Shown here in pieces: positions 40,419-50,039 of a stretch of DNA of 64,000 nucleotides. How positions within the stretch are numbered: the stretch's first letter is position 1; every line of letters begins with the position of its first letter. The position numbers and the translations under genes are program-made. A model generated the notes under the pieces. It did not search any database, was not told where the DNA came from, and saw nothing but the letters and a program-made list of their open reading frames with translations. Origin of the DNA: Actinomycetes bacterium (GTDB lineage: Bacteria > Actinomycetota > Thermoleophilia > Gaiellales > Gaiellaceae); assembly GCA_026708005.1 (NCBI GenBank), contig JAPOVR010000107.1, positions 1 through 64,000 of the forward strand. Direction: 5' to 3'.

Positions 40419-41402
40419 CTAGGGAATCACGACAAGCTTCGCCCCGGCGCCGTCCGCCTGCCGCTGCCACGCGGACGGAACGTCGTCCAGCGCGACACGC
40501 TCGAGGTCGAAGCGGATGTGGCCCGCTGACGCGTGGTCGATCAGCGTCAGCAGCGCGTCGTGCATCACGTCGCGGGGCACCCCGAAGTTGGTAAAGCCGA
40601 GGATGTCGATGCACTTGCCGCGCAGAAGCCCCGAGGCCACGACGGCCTGGGGGCCCGCCGACTGGCCAAGTTGGACGATGCGGGCCTCGGGTGCGGCCGC
40701 CGTCAGCGCGGCAACGAACGGCTCACCCCACAGCGGATCGAGAACGAGGCTTGGCCCCGCCTCGCCACAGGCGTCCTGCAGTGCCTGCGCGAGCGATGCG
40801 GGAGCGTCGGTTCCATGAGCGTCGATCCGCACGACGGCGTCGGCTCCGTGCTCGCGCGCGCGCTCGAGGCCTGCTTCGCTTCGGCCCGCCGCCACGACCC
40901 GCCCCGCCCCGAGAAGCCGGGCCGCCTGAACGGCGATCAGCCCGAGCGTGCCCGTTGCGCCGAGCACGAGGACGGTCTCGCCCGCCCTGACCGGAGCCCG
41001 CCAAGCCAGCGGCAGCCAGGCGGCGAGGCCCGCGATGCCAAGCGCTCCGGCAACAGCCGAGTCGACATCGCCCGGCAGCTCGACCGAGCCCTCGTCCTCA
41101 GCCACGACGTGCTCGGCCATGCCGCCGTTGCGACGTAGCCCCATCCCCTCCATGCCGGCGTAGAGGAGCGCCCCCTCCGCGAAGCGCTCGGATGACACCA
41201 CGCGGCCGACGGCCTCCGCGCCGGGAATGTACGGGGGGTCTGGATTCCCCGCGAAGAACCGCCCCGAGCCGACGGCAATGTCAACCGGATTGATCGGCGC
41301 AGCGAGGACCTGAAGGAGTGACTGACCGGCCCCAGGGGTGGGCACGTCGGCCTCGGCAGGCTCCGGGCTCGCTCCTAGCTCACGAAGAAGTGCACACCGC
41401 AT
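40419..41402 (-). CDS. MDR-family quinone/alcohol oxidoreductase
   Basis: 327 residues. GroES-like N-terminal half (INPVDIAVGSGRF, PYIPGAEAVGRVV) and a Rossmann half with LVLGATGTLGLIAVQAARLL. No structural-zinc cysteine cluster, so quinone-reductase type. Follows the amidase gene by three bases on minus, so it shares its transcript. Confidence 0.85.
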   Translation of the reverse strand: MRCALLRELGASPEPAEADVPTPGAGQSLLQVLAAPINPVDIAVGSGRFFAGNPDPPYIPGAEAVGRVVSSERFAEGALLYAGMEGMGLRRNGGMAEHVVAEDEGSVELPGDVDSAVAGALGIAGLAAWLPLAWRAPVRAGETVLVLGATGTLGLIAVQAARLLGAGRVVAAGRSEAGLERAREHGADAVVRIDAHGTDAPASLAQALQDACGEAGPSLVLDPLWGEPFVAALTAAAPEARIVQLGQSAGPQAVVASGLLRGKCIDILGFTNFGVPRDVMHDALLTLIDHASAGHIRFDLERVALDDVPSAWQRQADGAGAKLVVIP

Positions 41403-41405
41403 CGG

Positions 41406-42806
41406 CTATTCCACCATCCCAGCGTGTTGTTCGAGTTGAGGCCGGCGGCTGTGCCAGTCAGTGACCTGCTGGAACGCGTGTCCGGCACGGAAGAGGGTCG
41501 GCTCTGCGAACCGCCAGCCGACCAAGGCGAGCCCCGCCGGCAGCCCATCGACAAAGCCGCACGGCACGCTCAGCACCGGGAGCCCGACGAGGCTCCAGGG
41601 CGAGTTGAACGGGATGATCGTGAGGCGGTAGAGGATCTCCTCGCCGTTCAGATCGACGGTGTCCTCGCCGATCCGCGGCGGCAGCGTGGGCATCGTCGGG
41701 GCCACGAGCACGTCGACCTCGCGGAACGCCTCCCTGGTCAGCTCGTAGGCCAGCAGCCGGCCGCGGTTGCCGAGCGCGTACACCGGCGACGGGATAAACA
41801 GCCCGGTGAGCAGCCGCGCCCGAACGTCGGGGTCGTAGTCTGCGAGCCGCGTCCGCAGGGTTTCCAAATGCACCTCGGTCGCTTCGCCGAACTGCATCGC
41901 CTGCTGGATCGTTCCGAAGTGCTTGAGCATCGGCACCTCGACGTCCTCGACGCGCGCGCCGAGGCCAGCCAGCTCGTCGATCGCCTCGCACACCGCCTCG
42001 CGGATCCTGCCATCGACGTTCGCACCAAGCAGCGACCGCACGACGCCGACCCGCAGCCCCTCGATGCCCTTCTCCAGCCCTTCGGTGTAGTCGGGTACCG
42101 GCACATCGACCGTCGAGGCATCAGCCGGATCGAACCCTGCAACCGCACCGAGCAGAAGCGCGCAGTCCTCGGCCGTGCGGGCAAGCGGACCAATGGCGTC
42201 GAAGCTGAAGGCCACAGAAACCACCCCGCGGTTCGAGATGCGGCCGCTGGTCGGCCGCAGACCTGTCACACCGTTGAAGCACGACGGGATGCGAACGGAG
42301 CCCGCCGTGTCGCTTCCCAGCGTGCCAGCAGCCAGCTCGGCGGCAACGCATGCACCGCTGCCGCCGCTGGAGCCGCCGACAATGCGATCGAGCGCCCACG
42401 GGTTTCGGGAGGGGCCGAACCGAGAACTCGTCGTCATGGCCCCGTAGGCAAACTCGTGCGTGTTGAGCTTGCCCAGGATGATGGCCCCGGCACGGCGAAG
42501 CCCCTCGACAACGGCGCTGTCTCGATCCGCGGGCGCGACATCGCGGCGCACGTCTGAGGCAGCAGTCGTCGGGCTGCCGGAGACGTCGATGACGTCCTTG
42601 ACGGCAACCGGCACGCCCCAGAGGCCACCGCGTGGCTGCGAGCCTTCGAGCGCGGCCGCCGCTTCCCGCGCCTCGTCCTCCATGACCGCGATGTAGGAGT
42701 TGATCGACCCATCGAGCGCGTCGATGCGGGCGAGGTAGTACTCGACGGCCTCCGTCGGCGATGTCTCGCCGTCGCGAAGCCTCTGCGCCAGGGCGACGAG
42801 CGTCAC
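41406..42806 (-). CDS. Amidase signature family enzyme
   Basis: 466 residues. The Ser-cisSer-Lys triad is in VPVAVKDVIDVS (Lys), GGSSGGSGA and GTLGSDTAGSVRIPSCFNG (Ser pair). Hydrolyses an amide; the substrate is unknown. The GTG at 42806 is chosen because it overlaps the upstream small gene as GTGA. The pairing with that gene recalls AtzE-AtzG and GatA-GatC. Confidence 0.88.
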   Translation of the reverse strand: MTLVALAQRLRDGETSPTEAVEYYLARIDALDGSINSYIAVMEDEAREAAAALEGSQPRGGLWGVPVAVKDVIDVSGSPTTAASDVRRDVAPADRDSAVVEGLRRAGAIILGKLNTHEFAYGAMTTSSRFGPSRNPWALDRIVGGSSGGSGACVAAELAAGTLGSDTAGSVRIPSCFNGVTGLRPTSGRISNRGVVSVAFSFDAIGPLARTAEDCALLLGAVAGFDPADASTVDVPVPDYTEGLEKGIEGLRVGVVRSLLGANVDGRIREAVCEAIDELAGLGARVEDVEVPMLKHFGTIQQAMQFGEATEVHLETLRTRLADYDPDVRARLLTGLFIPSPVYALGNRGRLLAYELTREAFREVDVLVAPTMPTLPPRIGEDTVDLNGEEILYRLTIIPFNSPWSLVGLPVLSVPCGFVDGLPAGLALVGWRFAEPTLFRAGHAFQQVTDWHSRRPQLEQHAGMVE

Positions 42807-42997
42807 GGTGCCTCGGTCGGGAGGAACATGGCCGCAGGGCGCATGTCGAGAGGCACGAGCTGCTCGAGCTCGGCGAACGCCGGCACAAGCACCCGCAGGA
42901 AACCCTGGACGGCCTCGAGGTCGTCGTCGCTCGGATGAATCCCCTGAGCGGCTGCCGCATCCCGCAGCTGATCGATCGATGGGAGCTCGTGCGCCAC
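42803..42997 (-). CDS. AtzG-like small partner of amidase
   Basis: 64 residues, mostly helical: IDQLRDAAAAQGIHPSDDDL and LRVLVPAFAELEQLVPLDM, then PAAMF near the end. Size, helical pattern and tight GTGA overlap with the amidase gene match the AtzG/GatC-like subunits that stabilise amidases. Starts at GTG 42997. Assignment rests mainly on context. Confidence 0.6.
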   Translation of the reverse strand: MAHELPSIDQLRDAAAAQGIHPSDDDLEAVQGFLRVLVPAFAELEQLVPLDMRPAAMFLPTEAP

Positions 42998-43139
42998 GGG
43001 CAGACTCTAGAGGCTCGCGGGCTACCGAGGCTTCCGCCCGAGGCGTTCGGGAACACCGGACGCGCCGAGGCGAGAGCACGACGAGGCACCGAGGCGGACA
43101 TGGAGTAGCACGGCAAAGCGCGAGTACACTGGGTTACAA

Positions 43140-43352
43140 ATGCCCGTTTACGAGTACCGCTGCAGTCGCTGCAACACCGAGTTTGAGGAGTATCTGGCGG
43201 AGTCCAACGCTCCGACCCCGTCGTGTCCCGACTGTAGATCTGGTTCCGCCGAGCGGCGGTACTCGACGTTCGGAACGAAGTGGCGCCCGAGCTTCATCAA
43301 CTGGCACAGGATGGGAAAGTGGGGCGCAAAACCGCCGAAGAAGGTCTTCTAG
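43140..43352 (+). CDS. FmdB-family zinc ribbon protein
   Basis: 70 residues. MPVYEYRCSRCNTEFEEYL and PSCPDCRSG give the two CxxC knuckles. Such proteins are of unknown role (putative regulators). The C-terminus is basic and aromatic. Divergent from the amidase unit. Confidence 0.88.
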   Translation: MPVYEYRCSRCNTEFEEYLAESNAPTPSCPDCRSGSAERRYSTFGTKWRPSFINWHRMGKWGAKPPKKVF

Positions 43353-43519
43353 CCTCCTCTTCTCACTCCGCTCGAGGAAGCGGCTAGCGAGATCGCGCGG
43401 GTCCGCGGCCTCAAGGCGAGCGGCCCGACCGGTAGCTCGCGACGCTCCTGGCTTGAGAGCGGCCGGCTGAGCCACGCTGCCCCGGGCCGAGCCAAGCCAG
43501 CATCTAGGGTCTCTCGAGT

Positions 43520-45109
43520 ATGTCGGACACGCGCGTCGACGAAGGCCTCCAGGACGACGAGGACGCTGGCCGCCGGGAGCCCACCGACGCGCAACTACGG
43601 CGCGGGCTCGGAGGGCTCGCGAGCGACGTGGCCTTCTACGGCACAACGAGGGTGTTCCTCAAGTCGCTCGCGTTCCTGCTCGTCCCGCTGTATGCGCACT
43701 TCCTGACGCCAGCCGAGTTCGGTGTCCTGGAGCTCGTGCTCGCGGTCGCTGCCCTCGTCGACGTCGTGATCGCAGCCAACATGGACGGCGTCTTCGCCCG
43801 CTTCTACTTCGACCAAGAGGGGAGGCTGTGGCGACGCAAGATCATCACGATTTACTTCCTCGTCGAGAGCCTCTACCCGGCCATCGTCGTCGGTGTGCTG
43901 ATCGGGCTCGCCCGCGTCCTCTCGGAGGCCGTCTTCGGCGTCGAGATCTACGCGTTGCTCTTCATCGTCGTTCTCGTCGACGTCTACCTGACGAACATCG
44001 TCGACCTGCCGATGACGCTTGCGCGCCTGCGGCGCAAACGCGCGACGTTCGCCTTCTACTCGCTGACCCGCGGACTCACCCAAATCGTCATCAGCGTCCT
44101 CCTCGTCGCCGTCTGGGAGCTAGGGGTGAAGGGCATCCTCATCGCATCGCTGGCCGCCGTCGGCGTGGCCTTCGTGATCACCGCCCGCGAGTGGGTGCGC
44201 GACCTCGTTCGCCAGATCGACTGGCGCGTCGCGAGGGAGATGATCTCGTTCGCCTGGCCGGGCATCATCGGCGGGCTCGCCTTCTACACGCTCAACCTGG
44301 TCGATCGGTTCTTCATCCAGCACTACCATGGACTTGCCGACAGCGGGCTCTACGGCATCGCGTTTCGCTACAGCCAGATCGTGATCGTGGCCGTATTCGC
44401 GTTCCGGCTGGGCTGGGCCCCCTGGCACTACCCGTGGCTCAACACCGACGGGCATCCCAGCATGGTCGCTCGCGGCGCGACCTACTACTTCTTCGTCGTC
44501 GGGTTCCTCGTGGTGCTCACCTCCACCTGGATCCGCCCCGCCTTCGAGCTGATCCTGCCTGAGGACTTCCACGAGTCCTCGCGTGCCGTCGCACCATTGG
44601 CGCTCGCAGCGATGGCCACCGGCGCGCATCGCGTCTTCAAGGTTGGCATCGCAGTCAAGAAGCGCATGCGGCTGATGGCACCCCTCGCGGTTATCGCAGC
44701 CGGCCTCGCGATCGGTCTGTACTTCCTGCTGATTCCACCCTTCAGCTTCGTGGGCGCCGCCTGGGGAACGGTCGCGGCGCTCGCGGCGTTCGCGCTGCTC
44801 GTCCTCGCCGTTAGCCAGCGCCTCTACCCTGTCCCGTGGGACTGGTACCGCATCCTCCTCGCGGCCGGCGGCGCCGCTGGTATCGCGCTGGCCGCGCTCG
44901 CCATCGACGCCTGGGTCGGCATGGCCGTCTCGATCGGCCCACGGGTCGGCCTGACGCTGGCCTTCCCGCTCGCGTTGCTTGCGCTCGGGTTCTTCCCGCC
45001 GGATGATCGAGCCAAGCTACGGGCGATCGCGCGCCGCCTCGCGAGCCGCGTTCGGGGAAAGCCGCACGACCCGGCAGGCCGCGGCCCAGGCACCGAGGCC
45101 CCTACCTGA
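43520..45109 (+). CDS. Polysaccharide flippase (MATE/Wzx-like)
   Basis: 529 residues with about 12-14 membrane helices, of the MOP superfamily. N-terminal FLLVPLYAHFLTPAEFGVLE and YGIAFRYSQIVIVAVFAFRL are typical of oligosaccharide-lipid flippases. Probably exports the lipid-linked repeat units of the polysaccharide made by this region. It ends eight bases into the convergent sulfotransferase gene. Confidence 0.85.
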   Translation: MSDTRVDEGLQDDEDAGRREPTDAQLRRGLGGLASDVAFYGTTRVFLKSLAFLLVPLYAHFLTPAEFGVLELVLAVAALVDVVIAANMDGVFARFYFDQEGRLWRRKIITIYFLVESLYPAIVVGVLIGLARVLSEAVFGVEIYALLFIVVLVDVYLTNIVDLPMTLARLRRKRATFAFYSLTRGLTQIVISVLLVAVWELGVKGILIASLAAVGVAFVITAREWVRDLVRQIDWRVAREMISFAWPGIIGGLAFYTLNLVDRFFIQHYHGLADSGLYGIAFRYSQIVIVAVFAFRLGWAPWHYPWLNTDGHPSMVARGATYYFFVVGFLVVLTSTWIRPAFELILPEDFHESSRAVAPLALAAMATGAHRVFKVGIAVKKRMRLMAPLAVIAAGLAIGLYFLLIPPFSFVGAAWGTVAALAAFALLVLAVSQRLYPVPWDWYRILLAAGGAAGIALAALAIDAWVGMAVSIGPRVGLTLAFPLALLALGFFPPDDRAKLRAIARRLASRVRGKPHDPAGRGPGTEAPT

Positions 45110-46046
45110 GCTCGTAGCCCAGCGTGCGTGCGACCGGGGCGACGATCTCGTTGATCGACGCGATCTCCTCGGGCGAGAGCCGTTCGAGGCTGCGCGCGTT
45201 GTAGTCCTGGAGCCTGGCGGTCGTGCGGTCGATCGTGTGCGACGGGAGCGGCTCGTCGAGGGCTGCGCGGTCGATCGGCTGCTCGAGCTCGAGGAACGCC
45301 TCGACGCCGGCGAGGACCCTGTGTGGCTCGGCGCAGAACTCCTCGTAGGTGACCAGGCGGAATCGGTCGAGCTCCCGCGCGTCAGCCAGCATCGTGCCGT
45401 TCCCTCGCGCCCAGTGCCGGGCGGCGTCCTCGAGGGCGAACCCCCCTCGGCGTCGCATGCCCTCGCAGACGGCGTACGGATGACGGACGATCGCGAGAAA
45501 GCGGCTGGGAGCAAAGAACGCCTGCAACCAGCGCGACCGAACGGAGTTCGGCGGGCTCTTCTCGAGCACGATGCCGGGCCGCCGATCAAGGTAGAACGCC
45601 CAGTCGTACCGCGCCCGCCGAGCGGCCTCCGGGGCGCTCTCGCCGGTCCAGTGGAAGTCGTCGAGCCGAGCCGTCCAGTTGCGGCGGACGCCGAGCTCGG
45701 CTCCGGTTGGGAGCGCACGCGTGAGCGCCTGTCCCTCGGCCGGAAGCGACCGGATCAACGGATGCGTCTCGAGGACGTGCGCCAGAATCGATGTCCCGGA
45801 GTTGTTGAGCCCGAGCACGAACAGCCAGAAGTGGTTGCCGAACGCAAGCCGCTCATCGGTCCACCGCTCCAGGGCGGCCTCCCCCCGAACGAGCCAGCGC
45901 AGCTCGTGCAGCGGCCGAGAGGCGAACGTGCGCGGCGTATACACCTTCTGCCAACGACGGAGCCGCCTGTGCACGCGATTTCGGCGGCGGCGCGGGGCCG
46001 AGCTCGCCGCAGCAGCCGGCCTCGGCTCCGGTGCCACCCGCCTCAA
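45102..46046 (-). CDS. Sulfotransferase family protein (1)
   Basis: 314 residues. PAPS 5'-phosphosulfate loop-like LFVLGLNNSGTSILAHVLET and a later SRFLAIVRHPYAVCEGMR (3'-phosphate loop) are seen, the sulfotransferase pattern. It would sulfate a carbohydrate or lipid at the membrane. Overlaps the Wzz-like gene by four bases on the same strand. Confidence 0.8.
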   Translation of the reverse strand: MRRVAPEPRPAAAASSAPRRRRNRVHRRLRRWQKVYTPRTFASRPLHELRWLVRGEAALERWTDERLAFGNHFWLFVLGLNNSGTSILAHVLETHPLIRSLPAEGQALTRALPTGAELGVRRNWTARLDDFHWTGESAPEAARRARYDWAFYLDRRPGIVLEKSPPNSVRSRWLQAFFAPSRFLAIVRHPYAVCEGMRRRGGFALEDAARHWARGNGTMLADARELDRFRLVTYEEFCAEPHRVLAGVEAFLELEQPIDRAALDEPLPSHTIDRTTARLQDYNARSLERLSPEEIASINEIVAPVARTLGYELR

Positions 46047-46948
46047 GGAGCGCCAGCCTCGTCGGGCACGCGCAGTCGCCGTCGCAGAGCAGTCCGGCCC
46101 ACGAGAGCCGCGGCGGCGACAGCGACGAACAGACCCACCACAGCCCCGATGGCGGGTCCGCGTCTGCTGGCGGGCTGCATCACGGTGACAGCCAAGGCCT
46201 GGGCGATCACCTGCGCCCGCTCGACCTCCTGGGCCAGCGTGAGCGCCGCCTGCGTCTCGGCGCGCGCCTCCTGCACCTCGTCACGCCGCACGAGACGATC
46301 GCGGGCGAAGTCGAGGTAGTGAGCACGGAGCGAGGGGCTCAGCGAGGCGTCGGCGCCAGCGAGCTCCTCGATGTGCCGCGCGAGCGACGCGAGCTCTGCA
46401 TCCTGCGTCTCCCGCAGGGTCTCTAGGCCTTCGATCTTCGTGTCGACGTACCCCGATACGCGCTCGACTGCGACGCCGGCGAGCCGGTTCGCCGCCAGGG
46501 CGATCTCCTCCTGCCATGGCCCGCGAACCCGGATCTCCACCAGCTCGCTCTGCCGTAGCTGACGGCCGAACGCACGCGACACAGGCGCCGCCGAGATCCC
46601 CTGCTGCAGCTGGCGCGCGTCGATGCCGAACTCTGAGGCAACCGCTTCGGCGGTTGCCTGGCTCCTCACGATCTGGCGAACCGTCGCGGGGTGCGTCTGC
46701 AGCCCTTGCAGCTGGTTCTGGCCGGCGGGGGCGGTTGGCCGGCCCAGGTACACGCTGACCCGCGCCTCAAACTGCTCTTCAGACCCCGCTGACACCGCGA
46801 ACCCGGCCAGGGCCCCGACGGCTGCTCCAGCGAGAGCCACGAGCACAGGCCACCAAAACCGCGGCGCACGGGCCCGCGGCCCTTCCCGCGGGCGGGCGCT
46901 CCGGGGCGCCGGCGCTTCTCTGGGCTCGAAGGTGCCCGGCTCCTCCAT
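46043..46948 (-). CDS. Wzz-like chain length determinant (1)
   Basis: 301 residues. Two membrane helices near the ends (about 29-52 and 258-277) with a coiled-coil-rich middle, the polysaccharide co-polymerase topology. No kinase domain. It shares VRGPWQ-N6-AANRLA with the protein at 48508-49389, so they are paralogues. Likely controls chain length of the surface polymer. Confidence 0.75.
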   Translation of the reverse strand: MEEPGTFEPREAPAPRSARPREGPRARAPRFWWPVLVALAGAAVGALAGFAVSAGSEEQFEARVSVYLGRPTAPAGQNQLQGLQTHPATVRQIVRSQATAEAVASEFGIDARQLQQGISAAPVSRAFGRQLRQSELVEIRVRGPWQEEIALAANRLAGVAVERVSGYVDTKIEGLETLRETQDAELASLARHIEELAGADASLSPSLRAHYLDFARDRLVRRDEVQEARAETQAALTLAQEVERAQVIAQALAVTVMQPASRRGPAIGAVVGLFVAVAAAALVGRTALRRRLRVPDEAGAP

Positions 46949-47107
46949 CGCCGGCCACTGTAGCAGCGGCTCTGGCAGTGAAACTCCAGCTCAGAAGGCG
47001 TTTCCGAACCGTCGCACACACGGCCGGCGGCCTCGCTTCGCTACCGTCTCTCATGCTGGAGCAGGCCTCCGCAACCCTCCCGTGAGCATCGAGACCGCAC
47101 GAGCCCT

Positions 47108-48511
47108 GTGAGCGCCATCTCCCCGGCCGCCGCTGGCCGCGCCCACCCTGGAGCGCGGATCTCGAGTCTTCCGCGCGTGGCGGCTGGACTCCTGCTGACG
47201 ACGGTCTTCGTCATCACCTTCGCCAAGGTGCGATGGACGGTCTCGGATGCGGACGTCAACATCTCCGACATCGCGGCGTCGCTCTTCGTCGTCGCGTTCC
47301 TCGCCACGAGAGTCGAGCAGGGTGACACACGGCTCCCCCGAGCGTCGCTCGTCCTCGGCGGGTTCTTCGCGGCGCTTGCCCTCGTCTACCTGATCGGGTT
47401 CTTCAACATCGATGCTGCGGACGGGCGAGACCAGTTCTTCAGGGGCTTCGTCAAATTCATCATCCACTTCGCGTTCCTCACGACAGCCGTCGCGCACCTC
47501 GCGCGCCGCTCCGAGGCCTTCTACTGGAAGACCCTCGGCTGGTTCATCGGAGGGATGACCGCCAACGCGCTCTACGGCGTGCACCAGCTCGGCCTGATCG
47601 AGACCTCCGGCCGCAACCTCGACCAGATCGTGCTCTCCGCGATCGGGAGCTACCAGCGCGGCGGCATCAACATCTTCGGAGCGGTCGAGGGCGCGAACGT
47701 CTATCGAACCAACGCGCTAACGGGAGACCCAAACCACCTCGCGATCATGCTGATGATCCCGCTGCTCGTGATCCTGCCCCTGTACCTGCGTCTCGAGCGG
47801 GGACACCAACTCCGCGCGCCGCTTGCCCTCCTGCTGGCCTTCCTCGCGTTCGTCGAGCTCACAACCCTGTCACGCAGCGGCCTGCTCGGGCTGGCCGCCG
47901 GTCTCCTCGTTCTCGCGTTCCCCTACCGACACCGGCTGCTCTCCACGCGCCTGCTCGCGCCGGTCGCGGCGCTGCTGGTTGCGGTGGGCGCGATCGTGGG
48001 CCAACGGACGAGCTTCTTCGAGACCGTGCTCCGATCACGCGCGACCGTCGGCGGCAGCTCGAGCCGCGTTCACCTTGAGATCTACGAGCTCCTGCCGCCG
48101 GTGCTCGACCAGCATCCGTTCTTCGGCCTCGGTCTGAACACGTTCTCGACGTTCTTCGAGTTCGTCACGGGCCGGACGAACTTCGGACCGCACTCGTACT
48201 ACATCTCGCTCCTCACGGAGACGGGGATCATTGGCACAGCGGTCTTCGGGGCGTTCATCGTCTACCTCTTTCTCCGGCTCGGCGTGCTACGCGACATCGG
48301 CCGGGCGCTCAGCGCCGCCGGCGATGGGCTGGCCGCACGCGTCTCACCCCTCGCCTGGGGTATGACAGCAGCCCTCGCTGGCACGCTGGTCGCGAACGCC
48401 TTCTACCTCACGCTCCAGTTCCACTACATCTTCGTGTTCGCGATGCTGATCGTTGCTGCCCCAATCGTCTTCTCTCGCAGCCGCTCGCCAAAGCCGGACT
48501 TCTCGTCGTGA
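47108..48511 (+). CDS. O-antigen ligase/polymerase-like protein
   Basis: 467 residues, about 11-12 membrane helices. The Wzy_C motif region includes a long external loop with SSRVHLEIYELLPPVLDQHP and FFGLGLNTF, then GPHSYYISLLTETGIIGTA, characteristic of Wzy/WaaL enzymes that polymerise or attach lipid-linked glycans. GTG start at 47108. Overlaps the second Wzz-like gene by four bases (GTGA). Confidence 0.85.
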   Translation: MSAISPAAAGRAHPGARISSLPRVAAGLLLTTVFVITFAKVRWTVSDADVNISDIAASLFVVAFLATRVEQGDTRLPRASLVLGGFFAALALVYLIGFFNIDAADGRDQFFRGFVKFIIHFAFLTTAVAHLARRSEAFYWKTLGWFIGGMTANALYGVHQLGLIETSGRNLDQIVLSAIGSYQRGGINIFGAVEGANVYRTNALTGDPNHLAIMLMIPLLVILPLYLRLERGHQLRAPLALLLAFLAFVELTTLSRSGLLGLAAGLLVLAFPYRHRLLSTRLLAPVAALLVAVGAIVGQRTSFFETVLRSRATVGGSSSRVHLEIYELLPPVLDQHPFFGLGLNTFSTFFEFVTGRTNFGPHSYYISLLTETGIIGTAVFGAFIVYLFLRLGVLRDIGRALSAAGDGLAARVSPLAWGMTAALAGTLVANAFYLTLQFHYIFVFAMLIVAAPIVFSRSRSPKPDFSS

Positions 48512-49389
48512 CGCATCGGCACGACCTGCCCCCGAACGCAGTCGACGCCGAGCGGGAGGTTGACCTTGCCCGGATCGGGCGCGCCCTGCTCGCACGGTGG
48601 TGGCTGATCGCAGGAGCGACGTTGATCGGCATGGCGGTGGGCGCGCTCATCGCTCGGGGCGGCGACCCCGTCTTCCAGGCCCAGTCGACCATCTACCTCG
48701 GCCAGCCTCTCTCGGCAGCCGGCACCCACCAGGTGCAGAACATCCAGCGCAGCTCGGCCGCGGCCGCGCGAATCATCAAGGCCCCGGCGCTGGTGGTAGA
48801 GGTCGCAGCTTACGTCGGGCTCGATGCGGACGCGCTTGGAGACAGCATCTCCACCCGGGTTATCCGCCGACCCAGCGATGCGGCCGGCGAGGGCGACCTC
48901 ATGGAGATCATCGTCCGTGGCCCGTGGCAGCAGAGGAGCGAGAAGGCCGCAAACCGGCTTGCGGAGTCCGCTGTCAGCCAGCTCTCAACCTACGCCGACT
49001 CGAAGATCGCCGACCTCGAGGGCGAGCTTCAGGTTGAGAAAGCAGAGCTCGCCGCGCTCGAAGGGCAGATCGCAGAGCTCGAATCGTCGATCGCGTCGGG
49101 GGACGACGAGGCGGAGCGGCTCCGCCTCCAGACCGTGCTGAGCCTCCGTGAGGAGCAGCGGGCTCGGCTGATCGAAGACCGCGTTGCCACGGAGCTTGGA
49201 CTTGCGGTCGCCCGCGACATCGAACGCGGTCGGGTCGTCACCGAGGCGGCATCTCGCCAGGTCGATGCCCGTAACCGCACGACCTCGATGGTTGTCGGCG
49301 CCTTCATCGGGCTCATTGTCGCCACGGTCGGCGCCTTCGGATGGAGCGCCGCGGCCCGGCACCTCCGCCGCGGCTTGCAGGGGCGCTAA
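48508..49389 (+). CDS. Wzz-like chain length determinant (2)
   Basis: 293 residues. Two membrane helices (about 33-52 and 264-283) flank a coiled coil with LEGELQVEKAELAALEGQIA. Paralogue of the 46043-46948 protein, with the VRGPWQ motif conserved. Starts with GTG overlapping the polymerase stop. The two copies lie on opposite sides and strands of the polymerase gene. Confidence 0.78.
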   Translation: MTHRHDLPPNAVDAEREVDLARIGRALLARWWLIAGATLIGMAVGALIARGGDPVFQAQSTIYLGQPLSAAGTHQVQNIQRSSAAAARIIKAPALVVEVAAYVGLDADALGDSISTRVIRRPSDAAGEGDLMEIIVRGPWQQRSEKAANRLAESAVSQLSTYADSKIADLEGELQVEKAELAALEGQIAELESSIASGDDEAERLRLQTVLSLREEQRARLIEDRVATELGLAVARDIERGRVVTEAASRQVDARNRTTSMVVGAFIGLIVATVGAFGWSAAARHLRRGLQGR

Positions 49390-49713
49390 GAGCAGCAAGG
49401 CTGGGCGGAGAGCTCAGCCGGGTTGCCCGGTCTGGGCAGTTCTCGCCCCCCCCCGTGGCGGAGTCGTGGCGGCCTCGGGCAGGTGGCCCGGGGGCGGTTT
49501 GAGCTTGAGAGGGAAAGGGCGCGCAGGCATCCCGCCGAGGCACCGCGTCGCGGAGTCAAGCCGACTGCAGTCTGTTTCACGGGCTCCGGGGTGCGGCGGG
49601 CCAAGCGGCGGCGTCGAGCTGCTCCGCAGAGCGCGCGGCCTAGCGTGCACCATCAGCGCCTACCTCGAGGGCGTGTGGCTGCCGCGCGGCGCGCGGCCCT
49701 GGCCTCCACAGAG

Positions 49714-49817
49714 GGCAGCCCGCCCCCACCACCACCCGGGGGAGGGTAGCCCACAGCGACGCAAGGCTTTCACACGATCTGTCACAACATCGTCACGAGA
49801 CTGTGCCAACTCCGCAC
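49714..49817 (-). repeat. Interspersed repeat, copy E
   Basis: Minus orientation: GAGTTGGCACAG, GTGAC-N6-GTGAC, a diverged hairpin region, CTACCCTCCCCCGGGT and a G-rich end reaching GGGCTGCCC. Lies between two convergent genes. Confidence 0.88.
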
Positions 49818-49831
49818 GGCTACTTCACCGA

Positions 49832-50039
49832 GCGGCCACTCCGCGGAGCCCTCCCACGGGGCCGTTCCGTCTGGCCCGTCGCCCCCCCTGGCTCGCCGGC
49901 CGCTGTGCTCGCCCCCTCACCGGGCGGCCGCTCTGAGGGGCGAGGCCGCTCCATCGGACGCCCGCTCCACGGGGCTCTCCCGCGAGGCCGTTCCGCCGGG
50001 CTCGTCGCCCCACCTGGCTCACCGCCCGCTGTGCCTGCC
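49832..50039. repeat. Direct repeat, two 81-bp segments
   Basis: Segments 49832-49912 and 49959-50039 are similar throughout (each includes GGCCGTTCCG and ends near GCTGTGC-TGCC-like bases), spaced 127 bases apart. A local duplication with moderate divergence. Confidence 0.65.
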
